Source: Chrysogorgia sp. JL179-B06
Taxonomy: Eukaryota; Cnidaria; Anthozoa; Scleralcyonacea; Chrysogorgiidae
NCBI GenBank assembly: GCA_035772405.1
Contig: JAYKKM010000492.1
Location: forward strand, 3,994,001-4,058,000
DNA: 64,000 bases
Reading direction: 5' to 3'
Shown here piece by piece: positions 21,275-32,320 of the stretch (positions are counted from its first letter, which is position 1; each line of letters starts with the position of its first letter). Both the position numbers and the translations under genes were made by a program. The notes beneath the pieces are model-generated. The model saw only the letters and a program-made list of their open reading frames with translations, was not told the origin of the DNA and searched no databases.

Positions 21275-21600
21275 TTCGATGTGCCGATTGTGATTTCACT
21301 TACTATGGACAAACTGATAGATCATTAAAAACTAGAGTTTTGTAACATAAAAGAGCTGTGTCTAAATTTGATAATTTTTTTAAAATAGCTAAACACGTAG
21401 AAGAGTACGATCGTAAAATAGATTTTAATAACACATCAATAATTGTTCACAAAGAAAGAAATTTTCCCAAAAGGATTCCAATTCTGGCAATGACCATATT
21501 GACATTCCTAATGTTTACAAGGCACTTCTCTAGTCATTTACACATCTTTGAACATATTTAAATAGCTCAATTTTTGAAGACCGACGATTTTTGGTCGAAA
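21275..21600 (+). pseudogene. Penelope-like element, GIY-YIG endonuclease tail
   Basis: The frame from 21275 reads CADCDFTYYGQTDRSLKTRV and, after a stop at about 21343, HKRAVSKFDNFFKIAKHVEE, then IVHKERNFPKRI. This order (C-x2-C, YYGQT-x-R-x-L-x-x-R, H, S-x-IAxH, E) is the GIY-YIG nuclease found at the C-terminus of Penelope-like retroelements. The sequence after it (ACGATTTTTGGTCGAAACG) is the usual 3' trailer of such elements. No RT remains. Confidence 0.7.
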
Positions 21601-21709
21601 CGTCTTAATGAAGTTTTATAACGTTGTTTTTAAACGTTTTTTCGTCAGTGTCAACACACTTATTTTTAACCTTCAAATTCCTGACTGCAATTTCGGTATA
21701 TTCCGTCTG

Positions 21710-21996
21710 ATATATATATAGAGATAGAGAGATATATATAGAGAGAGAGATATATATAGAGATAGAGATATATATAGAGATAGAGATAGAGATATATATA
21801 GAGATAGAGATATATATAGAGATAGAGATATATATATAGAGATAGATATATATATAGAGAGAGAGAGATATATATATATAGAGATAGAGATAGAGATATA
21901 TATAGAGATATATATAGAGATATATATAGAGATAGAGATATAGATATATAGATATATAGAGATATAGATATATAGATATATAGAGATAGAGATATA
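21710..21996. repeat. (GAGATAGAGATATATA)n microsatellite
   Basis: Variable runs of GAGATA and GATATATATA. It gives long Ile/Ser/Tyr/Leu frames on the minus strand that are artefacts. Confidence 0.95.
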
Positions 21997-22441
21997 TACC
22001 GGGTGGCGCAAAAACATGTTCCCCCTCTTCGACTCATTGTAATTAAAAAACTGAAAAAGCTATCTTATACAAATAAAAAATATTGAACGTAGTTATGTCT
22101 AACTTAAATTTTGATGTATGCCTTGCACATTTCTATAAAATATTAGCCGAGATATAGGCATTTAAACTCGGACGACACTATGCGTGTTTTTACCATTTTA
22201 TTACCATAATGCACATTATTAGACCATTTCAGACAATTTTTCGCGTCTTCCAAAAACGCTACATTGAGTGTAAACGCCTATATCTCGGCTAATATTTTAT
22301 AGAAATGTGCAAGGCATACATCAAAATTTAAGTTAGACATAACTACGTTCAATAATTTTTATTTGTATAAGATAGCTTTTTCAGTTTTTTAATTACAATG
22401 AGTCGAAGAGGGGGAACATGTTTTTGCGCCACCCGGTATAT
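21997..22441. mobile_element. MITE with ~165-bp terminal inverted repeats, TA-flanked
   Basis: Both ends read TACCGGGTGGCGCAAAAACA inward. The inverted repeats continue for about 165 bp (including TTCGACTCATTGTAATTAAA and AGCCGAGATATAGGC) around a roughly 100-bp centre. Both ends are flanked by TA. This is the structure of a non-autonomous Tc1/mariner-type element. No ORF inside. Confidence 0.85.
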
Positions 22442-22446
22442 GTTAT

Positions 22447-22585
22447 TTACCGGTTTGGAGGTCCGTATGGAGAAATATTTCCCGAGGTCTCAAAAACGGC
22501 CCGAGGCCGCAGGCCGAGGGACGTTTTTGAGACCAAGGGAAATATTTCTCCATACGGACCGACCAAAACGGTGAATAATTTATTA
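22447..22585. repeat. Perfect-stem hairpin element
   Basis: GGTCCGTATGGAGAAATATT on the left pairs with AATATTTCTCCATACGGACC on the right, with an inner GTCTCAAAAACG / CGTTTTTGAGAC stem and a GC-rich loop (CCGAGGCCGCAGGCCGAGGG). Related short hairpins with GGTCCGTATG and CATACGGACC occur at about 22829-22856. Probably a MITE or a satellite-derived hairpin. Confidence 0.75.
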
Positions 22586-22902
22586 ATTTTTTTCCTTAAT
22601 ATCTTGGCTTATTTTTTTGGTCGTCATCAGTATTTCTAGTCAGTGGACAAAAAAGAAAAGTCTGTGCTTTTTCTTCGTCAAAGGAAATTGAGAGTTAAGT
22701 CTCTATCCGGATAAAAATATCACTTATATGTCTTTCAATATGTTCAATCTCGTTTGAGTTCATTTTCAAATGTTTTTAGAATATTTTACGGCTTATAAAA
22801 CGCATTTAAAACTGAAATTATGTCGAGCGGTCCGTATGGGCTCATACGGACCGCTCGTTAGCCAATCAGAAAGCAGGATTTGGTAGGATACGGACCGGAA
22901 AA
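22586..22902. other. Non-coding DNA
   Basis: Contains the short GAGCGGTCCGTATG / CATACGGACCGCTC palindrome at 22825-22857 and no recognisable gene. Confidence 0.5.
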
Positions 22903-23204
22903 AAATAAATAGAGATATATAGAGATATATAGAGATAGAGATATATATAGATAGAGATATATAGAGATAGAGATATAGAGAGATAGAGAGATATATAGAG
23001 ATATATAGAGATATATAGAGATAGATAGAGATATATAGAGATAGAGAGATATATAGATAGAGATATATAGATAGAGATAGAGATATAGATAGAGATATAT
23101 AGATAGAGATAAATAGATAGATAGAGATATATAGATAGAGATAAATAGATAGAGATAGATATAGATAGATATAGAGAGATATAGAGAGATATAGAGAGAG
23201 ATAC
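22903..23204. repeat. (AGAGATATATAG)n microsatellite
   Basis: A mix of AGAGATAG and AGAGATATATAG units that abuts the truncated end of the LINE endonuclease domain. It extends the minus-strand frame with meaningless Ile/Ser/Leu/Tyr sequence. Confidence 0.95.
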
Positions 23205-23205
23205 T

Positions 23206-23950
23206 GATCTCCAGTAAGTCCCAATGAACTCTATTAAGATCATAGATAAATAACTCTGGGTCATAATTTTTTATGTTTCGACTTTCAATATATTTAGGAT
23301 TGCCTTTAATAGTTTGAAATTTCCGTACACCATATATTAAGAAATGGTCACTTATACTTATTTCAACAACTCCTGGTGCAACTAAATTCTGTGGTTCATT
23401 CGTCAAAAAATGATCAATCAAAGTCTTTGATCGACCAGTCATCCTAGTATAATCTGTGATTAGCTGGGAAAACTGATAAGCTTCATAAAGGAACTTTACA
23501 GGAGTAGACAAGGGATCAGCTGAATATTTAGCTAAATTACAGTTGATATCACCTGCCAATAAGGTCTCCTTACCTTCTATACCAACAGCCATCAAAAATT
23601 TCTCAAATTCCCCGAGAACCTCAATTAATGAGTCAGGTGGTCTGTACCAAGTGGAAATGATAAATGGCTTACTTTTTGACTTACAAATTTCAATAGCCAA
23701 CATTTCTAAATCATTTGGTACAATATCACCTCGTAAGGTATAATTGATATGTTCACGGATATACAACGAAACTCCACCCCCATTAATATTGCGATCATTT
23801 CTTTCCAAAATGTACCCACAAATGTTCAAAAGGCCGCCATCAATAGTATTATCAAGCTAGATAATCAGTCATCATAACCCTCAACTGATCAATATGAGTT
23901 AGCAAGCCATTTATATTAAGACTACCAAACTTAAACCCTTTGGGCAACTT
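23206..23950 (-). pseudogene. LINE ORF2 endonuclease domain (CR1/L2-like), truncated
   Basis: The minus strand gives SLNINGLLTHIDQLR, then after a shift near 23857 GYILERNDRNINGGGVSLYI, IISTWYRPP, LLAGDINCN, LIDHFLTN and ISDHFLIYG. These are the conserved parts of the apurinic-like endonuclease of non-LTR retrotransposons. The segment with the catalytic Glu (SET/W region) falls at the break. The domain stops at EIS and runs into microsatellite; the reverse transcriptase that should follow is absent. Confidence 0.8.
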
Positions 23951-24040
23951 GGACACATTAGAAAGACATGGCAATGCATTAACCGATGGTGTTGTATAAC
24001 CATCGTTTAGAGTAGCGTTGTCTTCAGGAGTAATAGACCA

Positions 24041-25526
24041 TCAATGATTCATTAGTATAAAATTAGTTAAATTACTTGCAATAATAGCAACTCCTTTGCT
24101 ATTTAAATGCAATTTATGTTTAGCTAGAGAAGAATCGTCAATGTTATTATGTTTGATCGTTAATCTTCCCGACTGAGAACAGTACTTGCTTGTGATCTTA
24201 TTTACTTCACTGACCTTCTTGGAAAGCCCATCCAAATCATACCTCTGGGTTAGCTCGGATAAACTGACAGTAGACTGAGGGTGCTCATTCTCAATATACT
24301 TTGCCAATTCCACAATTTCGTCTGCAACGGCTTGCGGCGACTTTTCCTGCAGGTCATTGGTTCCAACATGGAGTACCACATTAACCGGTTGTGTAATCTC
24401 ATCCAAAGCCGGTCGCATATAGTGGTACATATCGTGGCTCCAGAGAAAGAACGAATGAGACTTTCGAATTAGATGATTTACTTAGCTGAAAGCTATTTAA
24501 TCTACTAATTATTGAATCACCCAAAACAAGGGTAGTCTTTCGCTCTTTCGTTTTCCCTCCGTGATCATTCGTCTTGACATTGCCCTGTGATGGTAAGCCA
24601 CCCTGGTGATTATTTTGCTTCTTGTTTTTCTTTTTCTTCTTCTTCTTGCTTTTCTTCACATTTGGATCTGCTACGATCATTTCCTGCTCTTCCTCAGCTG
24701 TCAAAGTTCCACTTGGTTGATTATGTTGGTCAACATTGTGATTTAACAGCGAAAATTTGGCGGGGCTTTCGGTTTGATTGTCCTCTTGTAAGAGTCGAAT
24801 CGCTGTCAGCAGACAAGCCTTTTCGTTTTCCAATTCTTTATTTTTGTTTACAAGATTCTTATTATCGAGAGAGATCTCCTCAACTTGCTTTCTTCACAGT
24901 AGAATCTGCTGCTCTGCATCGATGGATATGTCGTTGGCTTTTGATGGAATTTGCATATTTGCCTTCGATATAATTATATCCATTTGACACTTTAAATCCC
25001 CAAAATCTTTTCGCAGGGAGTTAGCTTCTTTAGTTAAATTATAACTTCGTTAAAATGCGAAGATCCTTCGGTAACATCGACAACAGACTTCTCATTGTGC
25101 TCTTCAACACAGCTTATTTCTTCTTCACATGTCTTCATCTTCGACATCACTCTCATTAAATTTATCGTCATTTAAATACGTGCTAGTAGAACACGGCTTT
25201 AGCGACTCAAGAAGTTCAAATAGTTTCTCTTTCGCTTGAAGTTCTTCTTGTCCTTGGATACATAAGGTGGTAGTAGTATAATATAGCTTAAAAGTTAGAC
25301 CATATAATTTACACGATACCATTTTATGAGCCGTATCTTCGGACCAATTCAGCATGCCTTGGTCTTCTTCACACGATTTCTTGAAGACATTGTCAATAAA
25401 TTCACCCAATTCATCTTTATTTCCTGCCCATTTGAATTTAGGCTTTTTCCCATCTTCGAATTTAAGTAGTTTGAGATATGAAATATCAGATGTAAACGGA
25501 GCGAAATTTGTTGAACCTTCCGCCAT
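24041..25526 (-). pseudogene. LINE ORF1 with esterase-like domain, broken
   Basis: It starts MAEGSTNFAPF with an N-terminal domain (FKWAGNKDELGEFIDNVFKK). It continues through acidic and coiled-coil segments, a Lys-rich run (24600-24660) and an esterase-like part (LVLGDSIISRL, VVLHVGTNDL, HLNSKGVAIIASNL). SGNH-type esterase blocks (GDS, GTND, late H) are typical of ORF1 of CR1-clade LINEs. Frame breaks occur near 24430 and between about 24840 and 25125. It directly precedes the endonuclease domain on the same strand, as in a LINE. Confidence 0.75.
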
Positions 25527-25536
25527 GACACCGGAA

Positions 25537-25672
25537 ATAGAGAGATAGAGAGATGAGACAGAGAGAGATATCCCACATGGCGAGAGAGATGGCGAGAGAC
25601 ATGGCGAGAGAGATGGCGAGAGAGATGGCGAGAGAGATGGCGAGAGAGAGATAGAGAGATAGAGAGAGACAA
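25537..25672. repeat. (GAGAGAGATGGC)n / (AGAGATAG)n microsatellite
   Basis: Contains five copies of a GGCGAGAGAGAT unit between AGAGATAG tracts. It separates LINE ORF1 from a LINE RT tail. Confidence 0.9.
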
Positions 25673-25679
25673 CTTTATT

Positions 25680-26545
25680 TCAGTACGGTAATTTTATCAA
25701 TATTTACAATTGTTTTTCATAAAAGCCGTACAATAAATATATAGACAAAAATAAATATACATATAAATAAAAAGTCAGACATACATTACATAATAGTTAC
25801 ACTTTGTTAAAAACTATAATTGCAAATATTTGCTGTAAATTTCTTGAGATTGTCAAGTTTTCTTACGCATGATGGCAGACTGTTCCATAAAAGGGCACCC
25901 CTATATGTTAGGCTACGTTTTAAATAGTCAGTGCGAGGCTGAGGAATTTTAAGGTTTATATCAGAGGAACGTAAATTATGTTCGTGCGTTTTGTTTACTG
26001 GAACAAAAAGTTTAGTCAAATAACTAGGGGCAATATTATTCATAATTTTATACATTAGATTAGATGCATGGTATTTTCGTCTGGTATCGAGATCATGCCA
26101 ACCCAAAAAAGACAAAATGTCAGCTGACCTGACCTCATAACCAGAACAAGTGATAATTCTAGCTGCCCGATTTTGTAATTTCTGAATTTTATTTCTTAAA
26201 TGAGCCCGAAATTTCCCCATAAGCTACTACAATAATCAAAGTGCAGCTGTACAAGTGAATTATACAACGACACCATTTGGGGATTTTCTAACAAAGGGCG
26301 CAAATTACGCATCATACGCAGACCCTTCAGAACTTTTGGTAGTATAATGTCATTTATATGACTCTGCCAACTGAGTTTTTCGTATACAATAACTCCAAGT
26401 AATTTTGCCTTTGATACACGTTTAATAATTTTATTATCAATTTGTACCTTAGGATTGCCCAGGAGCTGTTTTAATCTATAATTTGAACCTAAAATCATAA
26501 ACTCAGGTTTTGTTGCATTTATTGAAAGCTTGTTGGCATTAAGCC
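25680..26545 (-). pseudogene. LINE reverse transcriptase, C-terminal end
   Basis: The minus strand reads LLWLNANKLSINATKPEFMI (end of the palm region), LGVIVYEKLSWQSHI, SLVQLHFDYCSSLWGN, then after a shift near 26215 KIQKLQNRAARIITC, LGWHDLDTRRKY and YRGALLWNSLP. This is the usual C-terminal end of a CR1/L2/RTE-type RT. It ends at 25807 and is followed by a short 3' trailer to about 25680. It lies upstream (on the minus strand) of ORF1, so it belongs to another copy or has been moved. Confidence 0.8.
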
Positions 26546-26547
26546 AC

Positions 26548-26583
26548 AATAGAGAGATAGAGAGATAGAGAGATATATAGATA

Positions 26584-26630
<47 letters not shown>
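26548..26630. repeat. AGAGATAG and (AT)n microsatellite
   Basis: AGAGATAG units followed by about 50 bp of (AT)n, ending exactly at the AGTAGTAAG terminus of Polinton A. Confidence 0.9.
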
Positions 26631-26631
<1 letters not shown>

Positions 26632-26880
26632 GTAGTAAGATATATATTATTATTATTATTCATGTGTAAGGGATTGGCACTAGCTCTTAACCAATCAGAT
26701 TGCAGTAAGTATTTGAATTGACCAATCAGAGAAGAGTTGACATGTTGTGTTTCAGGGAGGTGTCCCAAAATACAGCCAGCTGTGGAGGTTATCCGTAATC
26801 AGGGGGTCAATTCAAATAATACTTATATTGCAATTTGATCAGTTTGAGAGCGAAGTGCCAATCCCTTACACATGAAGAGG
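26631..26880. repeat. Left terminus of Polinton A with fold-back
   Basis: Begins AGTAGTAAGATATATATTAT. The arms CATGTGTAAGGGATTGGCAC (26661-26680) and GTGCCAATCCCTTACACATG (26855-26874) form a long stem. CCAATCAGA boxes and TTTGAATTGACCAATCAG follow the left arm, as in the termini of B and C, though the sequence is otherwise divergent. It marks a different Polinton subfamily from B and C. Confidence 0.75.
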
Positions 26881-27357
26881 ATGATGGTTGGTAGTTGGTT
26901 GTCCTTTTCGTCGGGAAGGAAACATGGCCGCCGCGCACAGTGAAGACAAAAAAATAAAAAAATGTATTTTGGAAAAAAAAGGTGTTAATGGGGAAAAATA
27001 TATATTAAAGAAAAAACATGAATTGTGAATTTGAAATTAAAAAAAGTATTTTAAAATAAAAAAATTAAAATGGTTGAAATATTTTAAAAAAAGAACATGT
27101 TGAATTGTATTTTATAAAAAAAAAAGGAATTGTGATTTATGTAAAAAAGTATTTAAAAAAAAAAATAAGAAATGAGCGCGCGCGACGGAGTTGTTACCTC
27201 AACGACGACCAGAGCTAGAATGAGGTGTAAGGTGATATACAGGAAGTAAATAGGGTATTATTTTTTTGGAAAAGGTTTTTGGAAAAGACGTTTCCGGAAG
27301 TAAGATACGTTCAGCTTTATATAAGAAGAGCGATTATATCGTTTTACCATCAGAATC
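26881..27357. other. Non-coding leader of Polinton A
   Basis: A-rich DNA with repeated AAAAAAAGTATTT tracts, a GCGCGCGCGACGG patch and, just before the first gene, GCTTTATATAAGAAGAGCGA, a likely TATA region. No gene seen. Confidence 0.5.
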
Positions 27358-27700
27358 ATGGCTGAATCAAATGTTAGAGTAATAGATCTTTTACAACTTA
27401 AAATGTTTAAGGATGCTCATTTAACGCGTGATTGCCAAGATTCTAAGTTTTATGCTGTGAATTATATGGAAGAGTATTTATCTTCGGGGATTAATATTAA
27501 AAGATCTCAATCCAGAGTCATATCTCAATACGGAGCTGGAAGTATCTTCAAATTATTTTCTTGCAATAATTAATCGAGAAACCGAGATCAATTTGGAAGA
27601 AGTATATTTTGATTCAACCGGTACATTACGAAATATAACTGGGGGCGATATGTTCAGCATTATAAAAGAAGAGCGACTTTATAAAACCATTATTATATAA
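27358..27700 (+). pseudogene. OB-like small-protein family member, broken
   Basis: It starts MAESNVRVIDLLQLKMF. After about 60 codons a shift near 27535 moves into YFLAIINRETEINLEEVYFD and DMFSIIKEERLYKTI. The leader (GATTATATCG..TTACCATCAGAATCAT) and the TATTTTGATTCAAC..GGNACATTACGAAAT block recur fused together at 28035-28105. That marks a second, internally deleted copy. Confidence 0.55.
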
Positions 27701-27710
27701 AGAATCAACA

Positions 27711-27995
27711 ATGGATGCTGATATATTTGTGATAAAACCTGAACATGTTAACGTGTTATTCGAAAAGCTTTCTGTGAGTAATTATGAAGAAAATAATAAT
27801 GAGATTTTTTGTGAAGTATTGTGATTTAAAAAATCGAATAAACAAATTGGACGTTTGATTGTATACACAGCTGAAGGAAAAAATAATATGTTGCAAATTT
27901 GCTACCAACATCGAGATGACCCTGATGATACAGCTCTTAATAAAGATTGGTTACCGTGGATTAATGATGGAATAATTTTTCAAATTAAAAAATAA
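27711..27995 (+). pseudogene. OB-like small-protein family member with one stop
   Basis: 94 codons starting MDADIFVIKPEHVNVLFEKL. A single in-frame TGA interrupts at about 27822, after which the same frame continues IGRLIVYTAEG, YQHRDDPDDTAL and WINDGIIFQI. The general layout (Y/V strands, then a short final strand) is that of the family. Confidence 0.55.
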
Positions 27996-28186
27996 ATGTG
28001 ATTGTACACTCAGGTTTCAGCAAATAGTATTTAAAGAAGCGACTATATCGCGTTTACCATCAGAATCATATTTTGATTCAACGGGGACATTACGAAATGT
28101 AAGAGTGGATTTAGTTATGATACCTGTGAAGCCTTGGAGAGTGTTAGATTTTTGATTGTTGTGTAAAGACAAGGATTTGTGATAAA

Positions 28187-28494
28187 ATGATGAAGGATCA
28201 TATTTTTACATTTACGGAGAATAAAACATATTTTACAAAAAGAAAACGAATACCGTGTCAAGATGACGCTTTGTATTGTCCAAATGATGATTTTATTACA
28301 GTTTTAGAACATGTTGAAATTGTGTTGGTAAATTGTGAAGAAGTTCCGTTGCTACGTCCTAATTATGCTCCTACCAAGTATCAATTTTATAAACTATTAT
28401 TCGCCAGTATGTATATACTCATTCACATATAGATCAATCGAGCCATATTGGAAAAGGCGTTAAAAGTATGATTGCTTCTTATATGTATCCCTAA
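28187..28494 (+). pseudogene. OB-like small-protein family member, frameshifted
   Basis: It reads MMKDHIFTFTENKTYF at the start, VEIVLVNCEEVPLLRP and YQFYKLLF, then shifts near 28407 to YTHSHIDQSSHIGKGVKS. It is closest to the genes at 34.35 and 34.6 kb (LLECTKVPLLHP, FYKILF, YSYLQDDHSDKLGELI) and to one in Polinton B (VVECRKMDMLP, LYKILF). Confidence 0.65.
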
Positions 28495-28546
28495 TTTGTG
28501 AAAAAATGACGTGTTTGAGAAAAACGAAGGATTTGTTAGAAGTATA

Positions 28547-30088
28547 GACCCAGCTGTGAGAACGTTGTGAGAACGTTGCGCTTACGTCCGGAAAACGTTA
28601 CATCGAACGTTCGCACAACGTTTTTTTGTCGACTCCGCTATACGTCGTCACAACGTTCGCTGATAACGTTCGCTGATAACGTTCATACAACATTCACACA
28701 ACTTTTCACAATGAAGGAAACCTATGAATTGAAAATCTTTCATCATGAAAGTATCTTCGTTATACAAGCGCAATTTCTTAGCGATTCTTTCTTAAGATTC
28801 TTAGCGATTCGATTTGGCTTAGTAATCATGGCCAAGCGGGAAGCAATCACGGCGAAGCGGTGAATGTAATATATATTATTTACATTCACCGCTTGGCCGT
28901 GATTGCTAAGAAATCGAATTGCTAAGAAATCGAATCGCTAAGAAAAAATCGCTAAGAAATTGCGCTTCTATAACGAAGATACTTTCATGATGAAAGATTT
29001 TCAATTCATAGGTTTTCCATGTGTTGCCACGTGAGATCTTTAACATTATAAGACAAAATATCACACCGAAAGTCCTGAACACACAAATGCTTTTTATTGT
29101 TTCTTATTAACAACAATTAACTTATTATATTAGTGAAATCCTCATCTTCTGCCACATGATTCATACTAGTAGCTTGACGATTCTATAAGAGACAGTTTGT
29201 ATGATTTAAATACATTCATAGCTATTTCCTATCATTCATATTCTCACGCGTTACCGTGAACATTCACAAATTATTTTCAAAATAAGCATATCGACCGTTA
29301 TAGTCAACCGTTTGAATGTTTAGTAATTTAAGATGAGAATTACCATTGCAGAACAACAAAAATAAGGAAACGGCGTTCTCTGCATGATCAAAATATTTCA
29401 CTGATTAGACGTTTACTTACCATACAAAGGATTATATGGCTTTGAATAACCACGGATGGATAAAGCATTGAAGACCAAATAATCGACTAACTTGTAATTG
29501 AAACGTGTATCACACCTTCGGCTTCTGACTGAATAATGCGTTTGTGACAACACAGAGCCAAGCATTTCCGGCCGCGCAGAATTTGTGACATGCCCGATAT
29601 GCCCGACACAACGTACTGTGAACGTTTTCAGAACGTTTTTTAGTAACATACGGAATTCGAACGTTTCTCAAACAACAATGTTTGCTATCAAATAATTTCA
29701 ACATTTAAATTCAAGCAGTTGTACTAAAAAGATATTTAATCTCTAAAAACATTTTTGTTACTGATAACCTAACGTTGAGGAGACGTTATACGAACGTTTT
29801 TGCGGCACGTTAGATCCCAACGTTGCTACAACGTTGTTTCATGGTTTATGACACATTTGTGTAATATAATACCCAACGTCCAGGAGACGTTATATGAACG
29901 TTCCTGCCGTACGTTAGACCCCAACGTTGCTACAACGTTCTTTCATGGTTTTTGACACCTCTATGTAATTTAATATAACTACGTGTAAGGAAAACAATGT
30001 TGTGGGAAAGTTGTCAGAACGTTAGGTCCGACCTAACCAAACCACAACCTTTTACGAACGTTGTGATTACGTTGTGTGCTAGCTGGGG
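28547..30088. mobile_element. DNA transposon with CCCAGCT ends, inserted in Polinton A
   Basis: The left end (CCCAGCTGTGAGAACGTTGT) and the right end (reverse complement CCCAGCTAGCACACAACGTA) are imperfect inverted repeats. Both subterminal regions are packed with AACGTT motifs. A long fold-back lies inside at 28700-29025 (ATGAATTGAAAATCTTTCAT / ATGAAAGATTTTCAATTCAT; TTACATTCACCGCTT at the centre), itself MITE-like. No transposase frame was recognised. Confidence 0.65.
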
Positions 30089-30158
30089 ATGCGACAATGA
30101 TATATAATATTTTTTGATATATAGACTTGGAAAAAATTAAAAGTATTTTTATGAAATC

Positions 30159-32268
30159 AGAGCATTAAAACTAGGTCCCAAGGACAGTGCAAAGTTTTAT
30201 AGAATTATGTATCATATTAAATAAAACACTAGTAGCATAATGCATGACATAAATTAAGTTTAATGCTATGCAGGATTAAAGATTGCTTGCTTATAAAGCT
30301 GCAGGTTGATAAAGGTGATAAGTTGGACAGAAAATTATGACAACTATGTCTATGGATAAAATTTCATGGGCTAATGCCCTATGATTATTGGGAATAAACA
30401 CAACATCCTAATAAGAAAGTTATTGCTGCAAAATTATGAAAATAAATTAAATGACGATGAACAATATAGAAAGAAACAACAGAAAATAATGCTAGTCCAG
30501 TGTTTTGATGACGTTAAATTAAGCGAAGTACAAAGAACAAGAAATACAAGATTGATTTTGTAATAAAAAGTGCCATATAATGGACAACTCAATAACCTCA
30601 ACTGTTTGGTCTTTACAGTAAAATACTAAACCTTGGCCACTATTGCCTAGTCCAGTGTTTTGATGACGTTAAATTAAGCGAAGTACAAAGAACAAGAAAT
30701 ACAAGATTGATTTTGTAATAAAAAGTGCCATATAATGGACAACTCAATAACCTCAACTGTTTGGTCTTTACAGTAAAATACTAAACCTTGGCCACTATTG
30801 CCTAGTCCAGTGTTTTGATGACGTTAAATTAAGCGAAGTACAAAGAACAAGAAATACAAGATTGATTTTGTAATAAAAAGTGCCATATAATGGACTACTC
30901 AATTACCTCGACTATTTGGTCTTTACAGTAAAATACCAAACCTTGGCCACTATTGCTCGGCCAATACAGCAAGATCTCGGTTAGATATTTCATCATAAAG
31001 ACCTCAGTCTTGGTCATTAAGTAGTTAATATTAAAATTATTTTTATGTGTCAAAAATCCTATCCCTCGATCTTTAAAAAAATAAAAAATTCCCGGTCTCG
31101 GAAAAAGTCAATCAGTCAATATCCCATCAGTGTTCCCGCACCCTGGGTTAACATTGATAGTCTGATATTTACATCACAAAAATTAATATCTCTAGTGAAG
31201 GAACATGGGCTAATAGTATTCAATAAGTCTATTCAGCTCAGTCTATAATATTCAGTATTGAATTAAGTGATGTATTGAATGAAGTGATGTAAATAAATAA
31301 ATATAATTATTCAGGCAGTTTCAAATGGTCTTAATTTTGACAATTCATATTGGAATAGCACCAAATTTCTCCAAGGCTACAATTATACAGCCAATAAATG
31401 GCCAAGGAACAAAATTATGTTTCAACAACAGAAATGAATCAATCTAACACTGTGGTCTGTGCTTACATGTATGTGAACAACAGCCCCAAAAATATGATAG
31501 TCGCAACCATACAAAACAAAGTAATACAGACAATTTCTATAAATTACAAGCTGTCACATCGGTACTCATATTAGTGCTGACTGCTGAACAGCTCAATACC
31601 CAATACATATCTACAATTGTATTTCTAAAATTCAATTAAGCCCAAGAATATACAATAAAAATTTCCAATAATCAAATGCTGTCATACAAATATAAACACG
31701 AAGTAAATACCGAAACTACAGACCGCTTTACAAAAGTGCAGGAGTCTAATTTCTAACAAAATAATCTCGCAGGTTATTCTGTATCCATTGTATACCATTA
31801 TAAAAAAGCAGAGACTAGCTGCGCATTAATACCTGTCCCTGTCCTGACGCGGGTTGAAAATGCTGAATCATGACACAACCGAACGTGATAGAAATATCCT
31901 GAATATCATACCTTTATTTTATATCCAGGCTCGTCTTCCCCTAACAGACAACCAGTCCTTTATCCTACATCATATTTAATACTGTAAGTCCACAAAATCC
32001 CTGTTTTGAGAAGAATATATCGCCCATTCGCTCCTTGGGTCGGCCATTTCGATAAATCGAAATTTCAGCTCGCGCGTGCGCAGTAGCATGTTAACATAAA
32101 ACCGGGGGACACATATTATATATTCGAGACAAATATAAAGTAAATTGAAGTCAAAACACCACGAAATAATAATGTTGCCACCCCCCGGTGTTAACACTAC
32201 GGTTGACTATCGTGTGAATTTTCGCCACTCATCACAATACTGCAAAGTTTAAAAAACTTTGCACTAAA
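30159..32268. mobile_element. Second insertion in Polinton A (non-autonomous transposon?)
   Basis: Polinton-type leader sequence (AAAAGTATTTTTATGAAATCA..) stops near 30158 and a similar leader resumes near 32269 before the Rep-like gene, so the DNA between is an insertion. AGTGCAAAGTTTT lies near the left edge and AAACTTTGCACT near the right, suggesting inverted ends. The interior has a 155-bp triplication and no recognisable gene. Edges are approximate to about 15 bp. Confidence 0.5.
30493..30957. repeat. 155-bp tandem repeat, three copies
   Basis: Three head-to-tail copies of a 155-bp unit starting CTAGTCCAGTGTTTTGATGA, at an exact 155-bp period. The first two are almost identical; the third has a few substitutions (GGACTACTCAATTACCTCGA). 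Confidence 0.95.
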
Positions 32269-32320
32269 AAGGATCAACTGAGTGTGTGTGAAATCATTTT
32301 GGACTGTGTACTACTTCAGG

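Noticed and set aside
21666..22037. Long minus-strand frames of Ile/Ser/Leu/Tyr
   Set aside because: They are read-throughs of GAGATA/ATATAT microsatellite, not proteins. The same holds for 22793-23264.
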